NCBI RefSeq assembly: GCF_040436345.1 | Contig: NC_133220.1 | Span: forward strand, 10,299,664-10,363,663 | Direction: 5' to 3' | DNA from: Pagrus major | Lineage: Eukaryota > Chordata > Actinopteri > Spariformes > Sparidae | Length of the DNA stretch: 64,000 bases | The notes under the pieces: generated by a model | What the model was told of the DNA's origin: nothing | What the model saw: the letters and a program-made list of their open reading frames with translations, nothing else | The model's database searches: none | Made by a program: the position numbers and the translations under genes | Shown: positions 11,901 to 24,440 of the stretch, piece after piece | How positions within the stretch are numbered: position 1 is the first letter of the stretch | Layout: the number at the start of each line of letters is the position of its first letter

Positions 11901-12354
11901 GTTATCACTGGTGAGTCGACTTGATTGGATCACCTTAATCTCTCAGGGGGGGCCACATTAGTGTTCTACAGCAGTATCACGTCACACCTCTCATAGCTGA
12001 CCCCTCCTTCAGTTTTGGCTCATGGCCTCTCCTGGGTGGTTTAACTGGACCGATGAGAAACCCATTTAAATGAGGCATTAATTCAAAAGGACATTGACTG
12101 TGCTAGTTCCTACACGTACTGCAGGTTTTGTTACTGCCCTGAAACTGCAAAAGACATGTTTTGCAGCTTGCAGCATACATACACTGAAGTTTTGAACATG
12201 CATCGATTTGGTTCGAATGATACAACAGTTTACTTTCATTTCCGCATATATCCAAAGTCTCTCACAAGAAAAACATACTGTACATGACTGTAACAACCTT
12301 TTCTCTTGTTTTTTCCAGGGTATTCATGGACCCTATCCATTTGGACAGAGCTAG
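5926..12354 (+). CDS. ilrun: ILRUN (C6orf106 homologue), complete five-exon CDS
   Basis: ILRUN is a cytoplasmic and nuclear regulator that dampens IRF3-dependent antiviral and inflammatory transcription and has been linked to lipid levels (known from mammals). Coding exons are 5926-6083, 8789-8943, 9072-9269, 10000-10304 and 12319-12354. They join in phase to 283 residues, against about 298 in human. Residues about 25-65 form the UBA-like domain (LISEFQRLLGFQLNPAGCAF). Residues about 70-190 form the NBR1-like 'four-tryptophan' domain, with tryptophans in TWRIQN, SWPPG, QWRMC and VIWVIL. The tail is polar and probably disordered, and ends VTYGQGIHGPYPFGQS. The human tail has a duplicated WAPAPD segment that is absent here and accounts for most of the length difference. 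The start is the first ATG giving the conserved MEGxDxDxD terminus. The last exon codes for only eleven residues plus stop. Confidence 0.97.
7246..7400. repeat. Dispersed repeat, copy 1 (second copy near 28728-28900)
   Basis: The segment gctcaacatatgtcaccaac, then caacatggc, then tgacaactacagtta and ttcgtcag recurs with about 75-80% identity at 28728-28900. Two independent copies in one window mark it as a dispersed repeat. The family is not recognised. Confidence 0.6.
8160..8335. repeat. Fragment of the 'cgattaatcg' hAT-like MITE family
   Basis: It shares tttcccagagcccaag, then caacagtccagagcccaa, then a terminus containing attaataattaatcgaac with a family common in fish. More complete relatives in this window lie near 51605-51960, 52310-52945 and 53437-53765. 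Non-coding. Confidence 0.5.
9270..9999 (+). other. ilrun intron 3
   Basis: Non-coding, 730 bases, GTAGGA to CCACAG. I recognise no repeat or exon in it. Confidence 0.8.
10305..12318 (+). other. ilrun intron 4
   Basis: Non-coding, 2.0 kb, GTATGT to TTCCAG. Bases 11490-11660 resemble a dispersed fish repeat (gctaacctggaagttagc, then gcagaaaataagctctttt). The remainder holds nothing I recognise. Confidence 0.75.
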
Positions 12355-13929
12355 AATGACAAAGACCCCCCCCCCATAGCGGATGATGACCTTAACACCC
12401 TGGGAGTCCTTAAACGCAGAGGAGTCGGAGGGGGGGAGGAACAGTTGTTTTATATTGACTCATGACAACCCTCTCCCCAGCCTCATGGCCCTTTCCACAG
12501 AAACACAAACTACAGTGGGGTGACGGATTACATCCCATCTGACATCAACACCCGGATTCGCATGTGTGAATGCTTCATTTAAGAGTGCTATAAACCCTTA
12601 AAAATGGATACACACGAGTATTTTTGTTTTCCACCTTAAAACACGCCTAATTAAAGGGAAAACCAACCCTAAACAATTTGCATACAATTTGATAATCCCG
12701 TGAGGCAATCGCATACATCTGTCTGTCTCTTTGGGGTTCCTACACAGGTCTGAAAATGTTGGAAAACTGCAGGGAATGGTGCAAAGTTAATTGTTATAGT
12801 AGATCATTTTGAGGCCTTAAAGTGTTCGGAAGAGACTGAAAAATATTTTTTACTACAAGTGTGTGGATAGTTTGTAGTTTTCCTCTAGGGGAGAACCATA
12901 CACCAGTTCCACACACAAACCTGGTGAACGATGTGAGATGTTAAACAAGTTTGACCAGTTGTATCAGACTGATAAATACCTGAGCTTTGCCATTCAAAAA
13001 ACACAGAAATGATTTACAGAATTGCTCTAAGTTCATGGTCAAATCTGGACAGTAGAGACGGGAAGATTCTAATGTTTGCATCTTGTGAGCAACTTAAAAT
13101 GGTTGTCCATTAAAGATTCGGATTTGTGAAGGTAAACAAACATGGCATCATATCTGTTAAATTCTCCATGAACATCTGAATTTGGCATCATGAAGCATCC
13201 ACAGCTGTCTGAGTTTTCCTGCTTCAATTACAGCTGAGATTGTGACATGAACGCTATTTTTACAAGTCAGGAACATAACTACAATAACTCAAGTGTGCTA
13301 AACCTCAAAAATATTTCGAGAACAAATAATCTGTCTTGTTTAAAAGTATTATTGTAATGCAGATAATTGAATTTAAGACTGAGAGGACTGTTAGTGACCT
13401 CACAAACGGTTAACTGAGCAGTTTTGGACCCTCTTTGAACCCAGGCTGCTGAGCCGGGTCGGATAACACTAAAACTTAATCAAAATTAAAATTAAATTAA
13501 AATTAATTGCTAGCTATTTTGACAATTGATTGATTGATCTGATATTTCAGATACACATTGAACACCACATACTCAAATTCAAACATAGTCAAAGATCGTA
13601 GCAAATATCCTCCAGTTTTCTAAAGAAAATACGAGTCGCCCCTGTGTAGGAGCCCTGTCTCTCCCAAAGATAAAATCCAGAGAACCAAGACACTAATCTG
13701 TTCAGTCGTCAGACCACACCGACTGCAGGTTCTGACTGCACGAGACGTGTGTTTTTCTTTCTAGGGTGGGTTTTCGCTTTAAATAGATGCTGAAGTGCGA
13801 AAAGGATGCAAGTGAGTTTGAGCAAATGAGGCGAGAGGAAGGGTTGAAAAAGCCATCTAAATCTATTTTGCCTGACGAGTGAGTGTATTTTCTGAGACCA
13901 TGTCTACGGTATGTGTACTAGACGTATGA

Positions 13930-13933
<4 letters not shown>

Positions 13934-13982
<49 letters not shown>
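13934..13982. repeat. (GT)n microsatellite
   Basis: An uninterrupted run of about 24 GT units, probably within the ilrun 3' UTR. Confidence 0.97.
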
Positions 13983-13983
<1 letters not shown>

Positions 13984-14992
13984 ATGTATGTCATGGTTTC
14001 TCTTTGGATTTAACTGACATAAAATGGTGTATACTACTTGGGCAAAGGATGACGTGTCTATTTACATTCACATCACTATCGAGAGAGCTTTGCTGGGTGT
14101 GCGCCGCTGAAGTATTGTCGAGTGATTCTGCACCATTTGGAAGAACTGACTCACTAATTGCCCTGTTGTTATTTATTTGCTGTCTTACTGTGCACCGCAG
14201 ATACAAAAAAGTCCTATTTACAACCAGCAGGTGGTGCTAAAAATCAGATGACCAACTTTTAACTTGACTTGACATCACGTTGAGTAAAGAAAAAGAGATA
14301 AGTTGAGGTTTCAAGTAAGACTGTTTGTTTGAATATGAAAATTAATGGTTTGCATCAGGATTAGCACTGATGTTCTGTTACTGCTATTTGCACAACGCTG
14401 TCCACCACCTCTGAGGAGGAAATGTGGTGATTTCTTTGGCTGATGATGGATTGTGATACCAGCATTTTCTGGAAGGTTTTATTGATTTGCTTTGCTTTTC
14501 TGCTCTCCCCTAAAGGCTCATGTTCTTCACAGCTTTAAGGTTTTTTTTTCCCATGGTATTGTTAACCGACATTTTTTTAACATCAACTCCATCACTGCAT
14601 CAATGTCTGATATTAAAAATGAAGATTGATTTTTTTTTTTTTTCATGACGTTTACTGCAAATAAGTTACACAGTCTGCCTGCTATCACACCTGAATTTCG
14701 CTTCAGCTTTCAGTGGGTTTCTTCATGTATTTTGGGCCTTAAATAAAATGGTAGACGTTGATTGAAATGGGATATTTCATTCAAAAAAATAAGCATTTTC
14801 TGAGGGTTTAATTGATCGAACTTACCCTGGTTATGAGCATCGCAATGTTACTGATGTTAATGATGTGTTTCCGTTTGTTAAAATTCACCAGCATTCTGTG
14901 TTGCAGCGCTGCTGTTATTTGTACTGAGAGTCCTCCTCCCAAACAGTATACACTGTTCTGCATTGCTTCTTTTAGTCACGTCAGTCTTTTTT

Positions 14993-14996
<4 letters not shown>

Positions 14997-15039
<43 letters not shown>

Positions 15040-15070
15040 ATGGGGGGGAGGGTTCCTTCTCGTGAGCTTG

Positions 15071-15108
<38 letters not shown>
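14997..15108. repeat. Two closely spaced (GT)n microsatellites
   Basis: GT runs at 14997-15032 and 15075-15108, separated by a G-rich spacer (gggtgggtatgggggggag). Both lie in the likely ilrun 3' UTR. Confidence 0.95.
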
Positions 15109-15113
<5 letters not shown>

Positions 15114-15444
15114 GACAGATGGTGAGAAATCGGAATATGGCTGGATTCATTCTCTAGTTTTAGTTTGTGACTATGTACGGATCTGAGATGGGTGGCTGGC
15201 ATGGTGTGTGGATGAGATGAAAGTTTACATAGTCCTAAAATAGCACATTTATCTGAAGAGAAACTGTCAAAATAAAGCTTTTTTTTCCTGTATCTATAAT
15301 TAAGCATTTGTATGATTAAATTAACACTGAAACAATGAGTAAGTAGTCTTTTTTTTGAGAGGGGTTAATACCAGTCTTGCTTGTTATTATTTTTTTTTTG
15401 TATTTTTCTTCCTCCACCACTTTGACCTTAAGTTACACCAGAGT

Positions 15445-15735
15445 GGGTTAGAGCCACTATCGTCTAATTAAAGCTGCAGTTTCAGGGTCGACTTGGACTC
15501 GAGGATGATCCGAGTAGATTGGTAGCTAAAGGTCACTGCGACCTCACAATAACTCAAGAAGTCGTACTCTAATTATGACGAAAGTTCACACGAATGTCTT
15601 GTGGAATAAAATGAAGTGATGACATTTTATATCCAAAAGGTCAAAGGTCAACTTCACTGTAACATAATGTTCTGCAACATACTTTTCTTGCAACTTATTA
15701 ACGCCATAACTCGAGTTCAGAAGGGGAGATAATGT
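15445..15735. repeat. Dispersed fish repeat with 'ggtcactgcgacctcac' and 'aaaggtcaacttcactgt'
   Basis: These phrases are landmarks of a dispersed repeat I remember from many teleost genomes. Only one copy is seen here. There is no ORF. Confidence 0.5.
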
Positions 15736-15791
15736 TGTATTTGACATTTAATTGGATACATAATTGGTGACACTAGATCATGATTGGATAG

Positions 15792-16102
15792 ATCAGGGCT
15801 GCCCAAAGTGGGGCCTGTGGGCAGAGTGACAATTTGTGCTTTTTCAGTCCTTTTTTCCACGTGTTCATTAGTCATAAACACAGGTGAGAAAACAATTTCG
15901 ATCAGACTTATGTTATCAGAATTTGTTTTTTCTCACTTGCCTCTCTGGGCTTCCATTTAGTACCATTTTGCATCTTAACAACACAACATAACCATTTTGA
16001 TTATTAGGTCAATGAATGTAACAGGCACTTGCAGGCTAGCTTGGCCCTTTGCCCCCCATTAAGTTTCAGTTTTGGCCTTTTGGCATCCTTGATATAGATC
16101 AA
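15792..16102. mobile_element. Decayed non-autonomous hAT-like element
   Basis: The left end cagggctgcccaaagtgggg is an imperfect inverted match to the right end ggccttttggcatccttg. CAGGG-type ends are typical of the hAT superfamily. The flanks ggatagat and atatagat (6 of 8 identical) could be the 8-bp duplication hAT elements make. The interior has no transposase. Confidence 0.55.
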
Positions 16103-16104
16103 CT

Positions 16105-16265
16105 GTGCTGCCGAATTGCACTCAATCAAAGATAGCACCTACCTAAATATGGCTTTTTTTTCTTTTATCAAGATTCATGCATTATTCCCTGATAAATACA
16201 TGAAAATGTTGAAAAACTCACAATGTTAAATAAAGTGAGAAAAAAAAATAAGAAAAAATTAAGTT
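16105..16265. repeat. Dispersed repeat family F, 5' fragment
   Basis: It shares cacctacctaaatatggc, then tcaagattcatgcattattc and a poly-A-rich tail with 58680-58800. It is a partial copy of the element that is fuller at 58600-58975. Confidence 0.65.
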
Positions 16266-16814
16266 ACATGATACTTGATCCATTTTATAGTCTTAAAATT
16301 GGGTCACTATAATATAGGATGAGCCTGAGGGTGCACACAGTAACACAGGTATACAGTATCTGTGTGTGTATATGAGAGACAGTGCGTACGTGTGTGGGTG
16401 GACGTGATGGCAGTGTGCATGCAGGTGGCGAGCACTGAGGCGATTATTTGAAAGGAGCTTGTGTAGACACCGTGTGACAGGGCAACCGAGGACTAATATT
16501 GACTTTTCTTACGGCGTGGATTCTCCAGAGCTCCTATCACATCTCCGATCTCTCATCGCTCTTGTGTCAATAGTTTTGTTTTGTTAATGTTGAATAACTG
16601 CACATCATTTCTGATAAGTCAGACAGACCTTTAGCTCGAGGCTCCGTGAGCATGAAAGTGAAGGAATGAAACACAGGTGTCAGAGATGGAGATTGCTTTA
16701 TGCATTTATTAACTAATTCAATTTCATTTTTAGTAACTTTTTTGCAACTTCGGTGACCTAAACGAGCAGAGAAAAGAAATGCATATATGGGTGAAAAATA
16801 AATAAAGTTTTACA

Positions 16815-17085
16815 GTTTCTAGAGTTGCACTCAGTAGAGTGTATACCTCCACCAAGGCCTAACAGTCACCTTTGGTTTAATTAAGCCTAATCCAATATCA
16901 AATAAAACATATTCAAATCCAATAGATCAGCATCAAATTGTACTCATTCATAGATACCAGCCACCTAAATACGGCTGATTTTTATCATCATGATCCATGC
17001 ACCAAAAGTTAATGGTGTCTTTTTTGAGCTGAGACACATCCTCCATCCAAGTTTCATGGAAATCTGTTCAGTAGTTTTTGTAACT
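16815..17085. repeat. Dispersed repeat family F, copy adjoining the 'ccaa' tract
   Basis: The phrases ccaaaagttaatggtgtc, catcctccatccaagttt and gaaatctgttcagtagtttt recur at 58818-58900. Both copies run into ccaaccaacc arrays, so the array probably grew from the element's own end. Confidence 0.75.
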
Positions 17086-17275
17086 GACCAACCAATAAAC
17101 CAACCAACAAACTTACCAAACAACCAACAAACTGACCAACCAACCAACCAACCAACAACCAATAAACTGACCAACCAACCAACAACCAATAAACTGACCA
17201 ACCAACCAACCAACAGACCGACTAACCAACCAGCCAACCAACAAACCAACCAGCAAACTGACTCACCAACCAACC
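17086..17275. repeat. Tandem 'accaaccaacc / aataaactgacc' satellite-like tract
   Basis: About 190 bases of four-base (ccaa) units mixed with a longer unit of the form caaccaataaactgacca. It can be read in several frames as Asn/Gln/Pro/Thr-rich or Leu/Val/Trp-rich peptides, which are repeat artefacts. Confidence 0.85.
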
Positions 17276-17339
17276 ATGATGTCAGTATTTGATGTTCTTG
17301 GAATGAGACTAAACAATCAACTAACATGAGCTTCAGTTA

Positions 17340-20300
17340 GCTTTGCACGGGAATGGCCGGTCGAAATGTCCTTCAGAGGGACACTTTTCACTTAACAAAG
17401 AAATATTTGTTGAAAGACACTAGCAGAAGTGCTTGAGGCAAACTGAAATGTTTAGTTTAAAAATCTCCTCCTTTGATTATCTGTCAAAATTCTAATTCAC
17501 CTTTCCGTTCCTTCTTGCCCCCAGCAGTGGAAAACAAACACCACTCCTCAAATATGTGCGTCACGACACAGCAGTGATATTAGATTTTACTTCCTTCAAG
17601 ATCAAATATTACGTTTTTAAAAGGTAACTCCCACATTTATTCATTCAGTATAATGATAAAAACTGCACGTACTATGTGTTGCAGTCTGGTTGGAGACAGG
17701 AAGCCTCCGCGTGTACGTATACACCATCTGGTTGATGGAGTTCCTACTGTCTCGGAAGTATCAATGTGATTAGATTAGGGATTTTATTTGTCTGGGTGGG
17801 GAGCGCTGCAGGTGTCATAAACGACAGGCAACGTGAGGCAAACTTTTTGTGAAGGGATGGCTCAGGGCATCAAGAACTCAGAGGAGAGTAAATGATGGAA
17901 GATATTTACGCAAGAAATAGACTAATACATTGCTGATTCAATTCCCAGTGGGAAAAGTTCAGAAGAATTAGCATCAAAAGTAGAAGCACTTCTATAAAAA
18001 CTGGCCCCGTAAAAAACACGTTCTTAACTGGTCCAGGTGCCGGGTTTTACTGTTTTATATACTCCTCAGCAGCAGTCTGTAGCCTCTGTTGCAAGATTGC
18101 ATACGTATGTAATGAGATTATGGCAAGTTTTGTCTGTAAAATCTCCAAAAGTAAATATTCACTAAGGCTGTTGGGTAAACATAGGTGTCATTTACACCAG
18201 GAAACCCATCACAATTTAAAAGCACAATAAAAAAAAGAGTTCTGAAAATAGCTTGCACGAGGAAATGTTTTACTAACAATTCAGAACCCTCTGCACTTTA
18301 TTAGTAGCTGCAGTTGAAACTGACTGATGTAATTTTAACCCAGGACCTTCGCAACAGCCTACGTGTATTAAAGTACCTCAGGCTGTGCAGGTAAACCTTG
18401 TTAAGAAATTGTTTTTCCACCTACTTTGTGCAATCTGCCTCCTAATGGCAGACAGTTTAAACCTTGATAGGCCTTTTTAACCTTTTTTTGTCCCTCCCTC
18501 CTCTTCATACCATATTCACATGGCGGCCAGGCTCCTGTAAAGTCCTGTGAACGTAGAGAATCTGACAAATTGTTATCATTTCACTGCTTCCTGGTTTATC
18601 TGCAACTGAAAATTTAATGGATAATGAAATCTGGAGGGACTTGAAATATGGCCCAGATTTTCACTGTCCATCATCTTTTCAGTTGCTGATCAATAAATTA
18701 GTGGTGAAATGCTAATCGTTTGTCAGATCGCCTGTGTTTACACGGCTTGCATCCTGGAAAACAGCAGCATAACATTACCGCAGTATGTGAGCGCCCCATT
18801 GAGTGTGACGTCAAGTGACGGAAAATGGCCGCTGTGTAAATATGGTCTATACTGTTGCAGTATGTTGGTCGGTGTGGGATCAGACAACTTTGAGGTTGGT
18901 ACTTTATTCTCTTAAGTGGACTTTCTGTTTCTTGCGGGATTTTTTTTTTTCTGTTGTTTTTTCTGTTGCAGCTCAACCATCGATTTTATTAGTGCTATCT
19001 GTCATCAGTGGAAAAACAATAGAAGAGACTGTGTGCTTTGGACGTGTCTATTCTTGTGTGACACCAACTTCCAACCAATTCAGCTGCTTCAGATTAGTTG
19101 TGGTTCAGCCCTTCTGTTAAATGGCGACATGCAAAGTTGCATCCAGTAAAAGTTTGACTTCCGCGTAAGGAGAGATAAAAATAAATAAATAATTGCAGAG
19201 ACAAGCTTTGCACGAATGTAATTCAAGAGTCTAACTGAATGCAATCACGATCAACTGATTAGGTAACGTGAAACTGGATGAATCATGAAGTTTGACAGTG
19301 TTGGCACCGTTAAATTCACAGGTGCAACCCTACAATCACGTGATCAACGTTTTCAATTTCAAAGGATGAATCGCATCTGCAGCTGCAGAAAATGCAACGT
19401 CTTTAGTGTTACACCAAATTTCACCAACATATCAACATTAGTATGTTGTTAGCATTTAGCAACTACAAAAACTGGAAAATCTCACCTTTAAACCAAAAAC
19501 TTGGTGGTAGGAGCTAAACCATTTACAGGAAAAACAAAATTCTGCCTGTTAAATTTGTAAGATGTGTTTGTTTTTAGTCTAATTCTTTATCACTTTTCTT
19601 GTTAATGTCATTGAAGCAGCGATTAATCAATACTTTTTCTGTTAACAGTAGTTTACATTATATTAAAGGTGTTGTTTAAAGTTATGAACCGACAGGGAAT
19701 TTTCCAGCCCTGTCGCCAACATTTAAATAAAATTTACATCAAATTCATCATCATCAGTCAAAAACTGCATTTACCTACATCCACAAAAATGTTGAAGTGA
19801 CATGGAAATACCTGCAAAGTTGCAAATCACACCTTGAATTTTGCATATTTGTTGAAATTTGTTAAAAAGATGTACATTTTTTTTTCGTCTGCAACTACTA
19901 ACTTTAGTTAGTTTTGATATTTTTAGACAAAAATCCCCATAATATTTGTTAGTTTTCATCTTTCCGCCTCGTTATGTATGTTCTCTCTTTGTTCACACAT
20001 GCGTCTCTACAGACACACATAAGCACTGATAAAACACACATTTTAACTGTTTTATAACATAATATTTGAATCAACCAATCAGATTACAAGTATACAGGAG
20101 TTGATACACATTTTTTGACACTTATGGATAGAAAACACCGCCTGCACCACACAGCAGCTACCTGTTAGAGCTGACGTTAAACAATAAACTGTCAAGAGGA
20201 CTGCGGATCGTTCACTGATACTTGCAAGGGTTGGATAATTAATCATTTTCATCCTTCATCCATGCACAGGGAAAGAAAACAAACATTTTAAAACTCCTCC

Positions 20301-20730
20301 ACACACTGCCACTGCTGCATGTCACGTCTGCACCTTCTACATAACTCCTCCCCCATCTCCTGACCTCGTATCTGCTGCTTTCACATCTGCAGGATCAGAC
20401 ACATCTCTGCAGCGCTAACAGTGCATTTTAAAAGCGGCGTAATGTCTTGGCAAGCTGCTCGGCTGTTGATATAAATCATCAGGAAATAGATCGGTCATGC
20501 GATCTCAAACTGTCTTTGTGATGACAAACGTTAAAGATGACTTCATCACTGTCGATGAACCTCTCTAGTTTTAAGAGGAAGTCATTTAATTCAGGGCTCT
20601 ATGTCTCACAACACGCTGTTAACAAGTTGTATCCATTAATGTCATTAAAGTGCTTCAGATCAGCAGCAGGCGTTCAGTCCTGAAGTATGCCTGACATGCG
20701 GCAAATGCAGTGAAGTAATATTACAGCATG
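17340..20730. other. Non-coding interval between ilrun and spdef, left part
   Basis: No exon chain, RNA gene or clear repeat boundary recognised over about 3.4 kb. Confidence 0.6.
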
Positions 20731-20734
20731 TTTT

Positions 20735-21035
20735 TGAAGGTGCAATATGTCAAGAGTTGGCCACCTGTCAAATTTATACTCAAAACACATAGTTAGCTCA
20801 GTTAGCCGTGCAGCTAGTGGAGCTCGGAGGGCCGGGGGAGTGTTGGTGTTTACGCCACTGGCACAGGAGCTTTGGACCGGGACAGGCCGTGGCTAGCTGG
20901 TTAGCATGAGTAACTTAAGTCATTATCTCTGCAACACAACACATAGACTATTATTAATTCACACTCTGTTGATATTTTTGGTTGATTTTTGAATGTTTGC
21001 AACTGGAATTCTTACATACAGCCCCTTTAATAGCA
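20735..21035. mobile_element. MITE with terminal inverted repeats ('aaggtgcaatatgt')
   Basis: The left end aaggtgcaatatgtcaagag is an imperfect reverse complement of the right end, which reads aattcttacatacagcccctttaa. The right flank is TTAA. The interior of about 300 bp is non-coding and GC-richer than its surroundings. Confidence 0.65.
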
Positions 21036-21184
21036 GTAAAAGTTGTGTGCATGACAAGTTTCCAAACTTAGAGGAAAGGTTCACTCACAAAAATGGAAAC
21101 CCTCATGATTTGCCTTAAAATAGATTTTAATGATTGTCTGAATGTGAGTCAAAGTGCACAGAAGTTCTGATTCGACACAGAGAT

Positions 21185-21305
21185 GTTCCTGTTTTGTCAT
21201 TTTTTTCAGGATGTTGTGAGTCATAAAGGGGGTCATGAACACCGACCTGATTTTTGTGGGCGGTGATGGCTCAAAAAGTTTGACGTTGAGAACCACTGCC
21301 CTGAA
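21185..21305. repeat. hAT-type terminus remnant
   Basis: Read on the minus strand, it begins cagggcagtggttctcaac and continues toward gaccccctttatgactca. CAGTGGTTCTCAA ends are characteristic of hAT (Charlie-like) elements. No matching second end was found. Confidence 0.4.
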
Positions 21306-21429
21306 CAACTGAAGTTTTAAAACAAAAAGGCTCCTTGCTTCTCGTCCAGCTTCGTCTACAGTAGCCCTGAGAGCTCAAATTGACTTGAAGAGATCATCAT
21401 CAGGATCAACAATTCGGGATCTCAGCGAT

Positions 21430-22110
21430 GTTGTAAAAAGTACCCAAAACTCATACTTTTGTAAAAGTAAAGATATCATGTATGGGATGACATAAAAAAG
21501 GCAATTGTATTCCATCACAGTTACAGAAAAAAGGATGTAATTAGATTACAGATACATTAAAAAAGGGGATTACTAACAGAGTTATGAGACACTTGTCTGT
21601 AACTACACACATGCAAACACATGACAACACTTCAGGGGTCTCACACAGCATCTTTACTTGCTTTGTTTGGTATTGAGGTAATCCAAAAGTAACGGAAAGT
21701 AATCAAGTTACCTTACATAATATTGTGATACTTGGATTAGGTCACTGAGTACAATTTTGAACAGGTAATTAGTAACTGTATCAGAAGTAACCCTCCCAAC
21801 CCTGCTCATATGAAGAGTAATAGAGTAAAAGTCTCACCGTATCTGATATTAAATCTACTTAAGTATCAAAGAGTACAAGTAAAGTAAATTACATACTGCA
21901 TATTTACATGTATGTATGCACTGTATACTATGGGTCAACAGAGGATCGGATCAGATATTCTGCGTTTTTCTGATGATCAGAATCTACTTTACTTTACTTT
22001 AGGTACTTTGGCTCTGATGCTGCATGTAATCTTCAAAGTAACTAGTAACTAAAGCTATCAAATAAATGTAGTGACTAAAAAGTACACTATTTGCTAATAT
22101 GTGGAGTATA
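21430..22110. repeat. Dispersed 'agtaaaagtaaagt' repeat
   Basis: Phrases such as cttttgtaaaagtaaagata, taatagagtaaaagtctcac and gagtacaagtaaagtaaa recur through the block. They resemble a frequent teleost repeat based on 'acttgagtaaaagtaaagtac'. Non-coding. Confidence 0.5.
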
Positions 22111-22126
22111 AAGTAGCAGAAAATGG

Positions 22127-22280
22127 ACATTGGATCACTGCCACTTCCGGAAATCTTCGAGCTTGCCACTTTAAGGCCATCACTGGATCACAGGGTTCTG
22201 CTGCAAAGCTCGAGAAAGGTTTTGTGGACTACGAAACTTCCCCCACTTCACTTCCCATCAGCATTCCTCGTATATGAACT
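22127..22280. repeat. Fold-back repeat, diverged fragment (copy 2)
   Basis: It contains gcaaagctcgagaaaggttt, then tgtggactacgaaacttccc and cacttcccatcagcat. These match the right arm of the fold-back family at 41768-42385. Confidence 0.6.
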
Positions 22281-24440
22281 GATTTGCCTCCTGATTATCC
22301 CCCTGAAGCAGTTGGAAGAGCTGTCATAACCAACGTCAGAGACAATATCTCACTTCATACTCATAATCTAAGTTCATCCGCTCACAAAGCTTAAAAAACT
22401 ATCGGGGCTTTATTGACTTTGCTAAGACAAGTCAGGTGGGTCACTGACACCTGTTTACAGTGGGGACACCTGCACAATCATTACTCATCTCAAGGTAGCA
22501 GTGCACCGACTGTGGCTTCATATTTGACATCCAGTCTGTGGCTTCTTTTAACTCATTGTCTCTCAACTGTGACGATATTGTTCTCGAGCCAAGGAAAAGG
22601 TCAAACGCTAGTCGAAGAAACTGCCATGCAAATTTTGTTGATGGACTGGATGTGGGTGAAGTGAAAAGCAAACAGACGATCTCTCTTCACGCAGTTTATT
22701 ATCATTCTCAGCTCTCGAATATTATATTACATTCAGTTTAACTTAAGGAAATGTATCTGTGTAGCACATCTAACAGTATAAAGTTGTATGTGTGTGTGTA
22801 CAATTTCATATTCAAATGTCAAATGAAAGGAGGTTGTCATGCTCACGGTTTGATTTGGTGTGTCTACAAACACTCAGCTGCTAAGAAGTCTTGACGCAGT
22901 ATGTGCACACCCTCTCTGCAGCTCACAATTACTCCATTCAGACTCTGTGGCGAACCATATCAAAGTCACAGCTCCTGTATTGGAAGCAAAAGAATAGAAA
23001 ATATGTCCAGGACCTGAAAAGAAAAGGAAACTTTAGGATTTTGCGGCCGCTATCAGAAGACCGGCCATTTAGGAACTTACACAGTGGATTAAAAGCAAGA
23101 TTAGAGTGGGGAAGATTAGATATACCGACGTCTGAAAGTACTTTATTGTTGTGTGTTACCGCTGTTTTACTACTAACAAGATTTTCTTTGAAAGCCGTCG
23201 CCTTTTATATCTATTTGACAAGAGCCACTGTTCAAACAGGCTTAAAAACAACCATTGGTTGGAAACAGTTTTTATGACAATGCTTCACTTTGCAGTCAGC
23301 AAACAGCAGCACACAGACAGTTTTTACATTTGTGGTCAACGTTCAATACCTCTGAATACAAATAGTAAGCTGCTTCAGAGGTGAGATGAGGTGCTGACGT
23401 CAGTTTCTCCACTTGAACGGGAGTCAGTAATCTGCAGTATAGTGCAGCGATTGAGATCTGGTTGTCTGCAGTTGTTATTGCTCAAGAAATCACCCATGCA
23501 GCTGATATGCACTTTGGTTGCGTATGAGCTGCTGGGAAACTGGTGTGGAGATCAGAGATAAACGTAATTATTACTGACGCTGTCACGTTATGACATGACC
23601 TGCTTGAGGTTTGATGAAAAAAAAAGCAAATTGTTACATTGTTTAACAAACATGAAAAAACTGTTTTTATGAACAATTCAGACACTTCAGGCAGGGATAT
23701 GTGTGGAAAGTGGATGTCTTACCACATGAAGGAGTTGCTAATGCTTAGCCTAAACGTGTTAGTCAAGTGGATAGTGTGACTGAACTCAGCTGATAATATG
23801 TTGATTATATATTTTGTACCGATCAAATGAGAGGCTACTAAGTACATTAAAGATCATACACAAGGTTATACTTGTGCTAAACTTATGACACACTGCATTG
23901 TGAAGTTAAAATGATCTCCATCTGCTTCAACTACATTATTACAAACCTGGCCTAGAGGGCTGAGTGGATTATTCTGGTTAAATAAGAATATAAATCAGGT
24001 CAAGGTGCTGGTGCGGCCTTGCTGCAAGGTCACCAAAACTTCATTTATGAATAAAAGTGGTAAAAAAAGTGCAACAAAAGCAAGCTGAGAAGAGGTCTTA
24101 GGGGGGCTAAATGAAGACACACAGGGCCACGGTGTGTATCACAATGCCACGGCATACTGCCATACTGTATTTCCCCTGCTGCTTCTCTGCAAGAAAACAT
24201 TCTTAGTGGAAGCACAAAGACAAAATGTGGCACTAAAAGAAGATCAACTTATGAGGATGCAGCTCGATTTGTAAAAAGCATCATATTGACCTCTGCTGAC
24301 CTGACGACAACGTTTGTCTCACATCACTGACACCAAAGTCGTTTTAGAAAGAAACCTCTTACTTATCCTGGTTAACATTTAAGTCAAGAGCCACTTTTTT
24401 TCTGCTACACATATTTTTATTCCTATTCTGAACTTTTATT
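22281..24440. other. Non-coding interval without recognised features
   Basis: The longest ORF here (22891-23277, 128 codons) has no recognisable domain and no exon-like context. Nothing else stands out. Confidence 0.55.

Larger units (their letters stand above)
12355..15290 (+). other. Probable ilrun 3' UTR with candidate polyadenylation signals
   Basis: No coding exon is visible after the ilrun stop codon. AATAAA signals lie at 14742-14747 and 15271-15276, the second followed by a T-rich stretch. The mammalian gene also has a long 3' UTR, so a 2.4-2.9 kb UTR is plausible. The interval includes three GT microsatellites. ORFs across these repeats, such as cysteine/valine-rich runs, are artefacts. 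Confidence 0.5.

Noticed and set aside
13911..15307. ORFs of 70-124 codons across the GT/CA tracts
   Set aside because: They are produced by dinucleotide repeats read as Val-Cys or His-Thr runs. They have no splice context and no recognisable protein.
16965..17327. Leu/Val/Trp-rich ORF of 120 codons on the minus strand
   Set aside because: It is a translation of the ccaa satellite and lacks stops only because of the repeat.
22891..23277. 128-codon ORF (MTQYVHTLSAAHNY...) as a possible gene
   Set aside because: No domain, no credible splice sites and no conservation I can recall; the length is compatible with chance.
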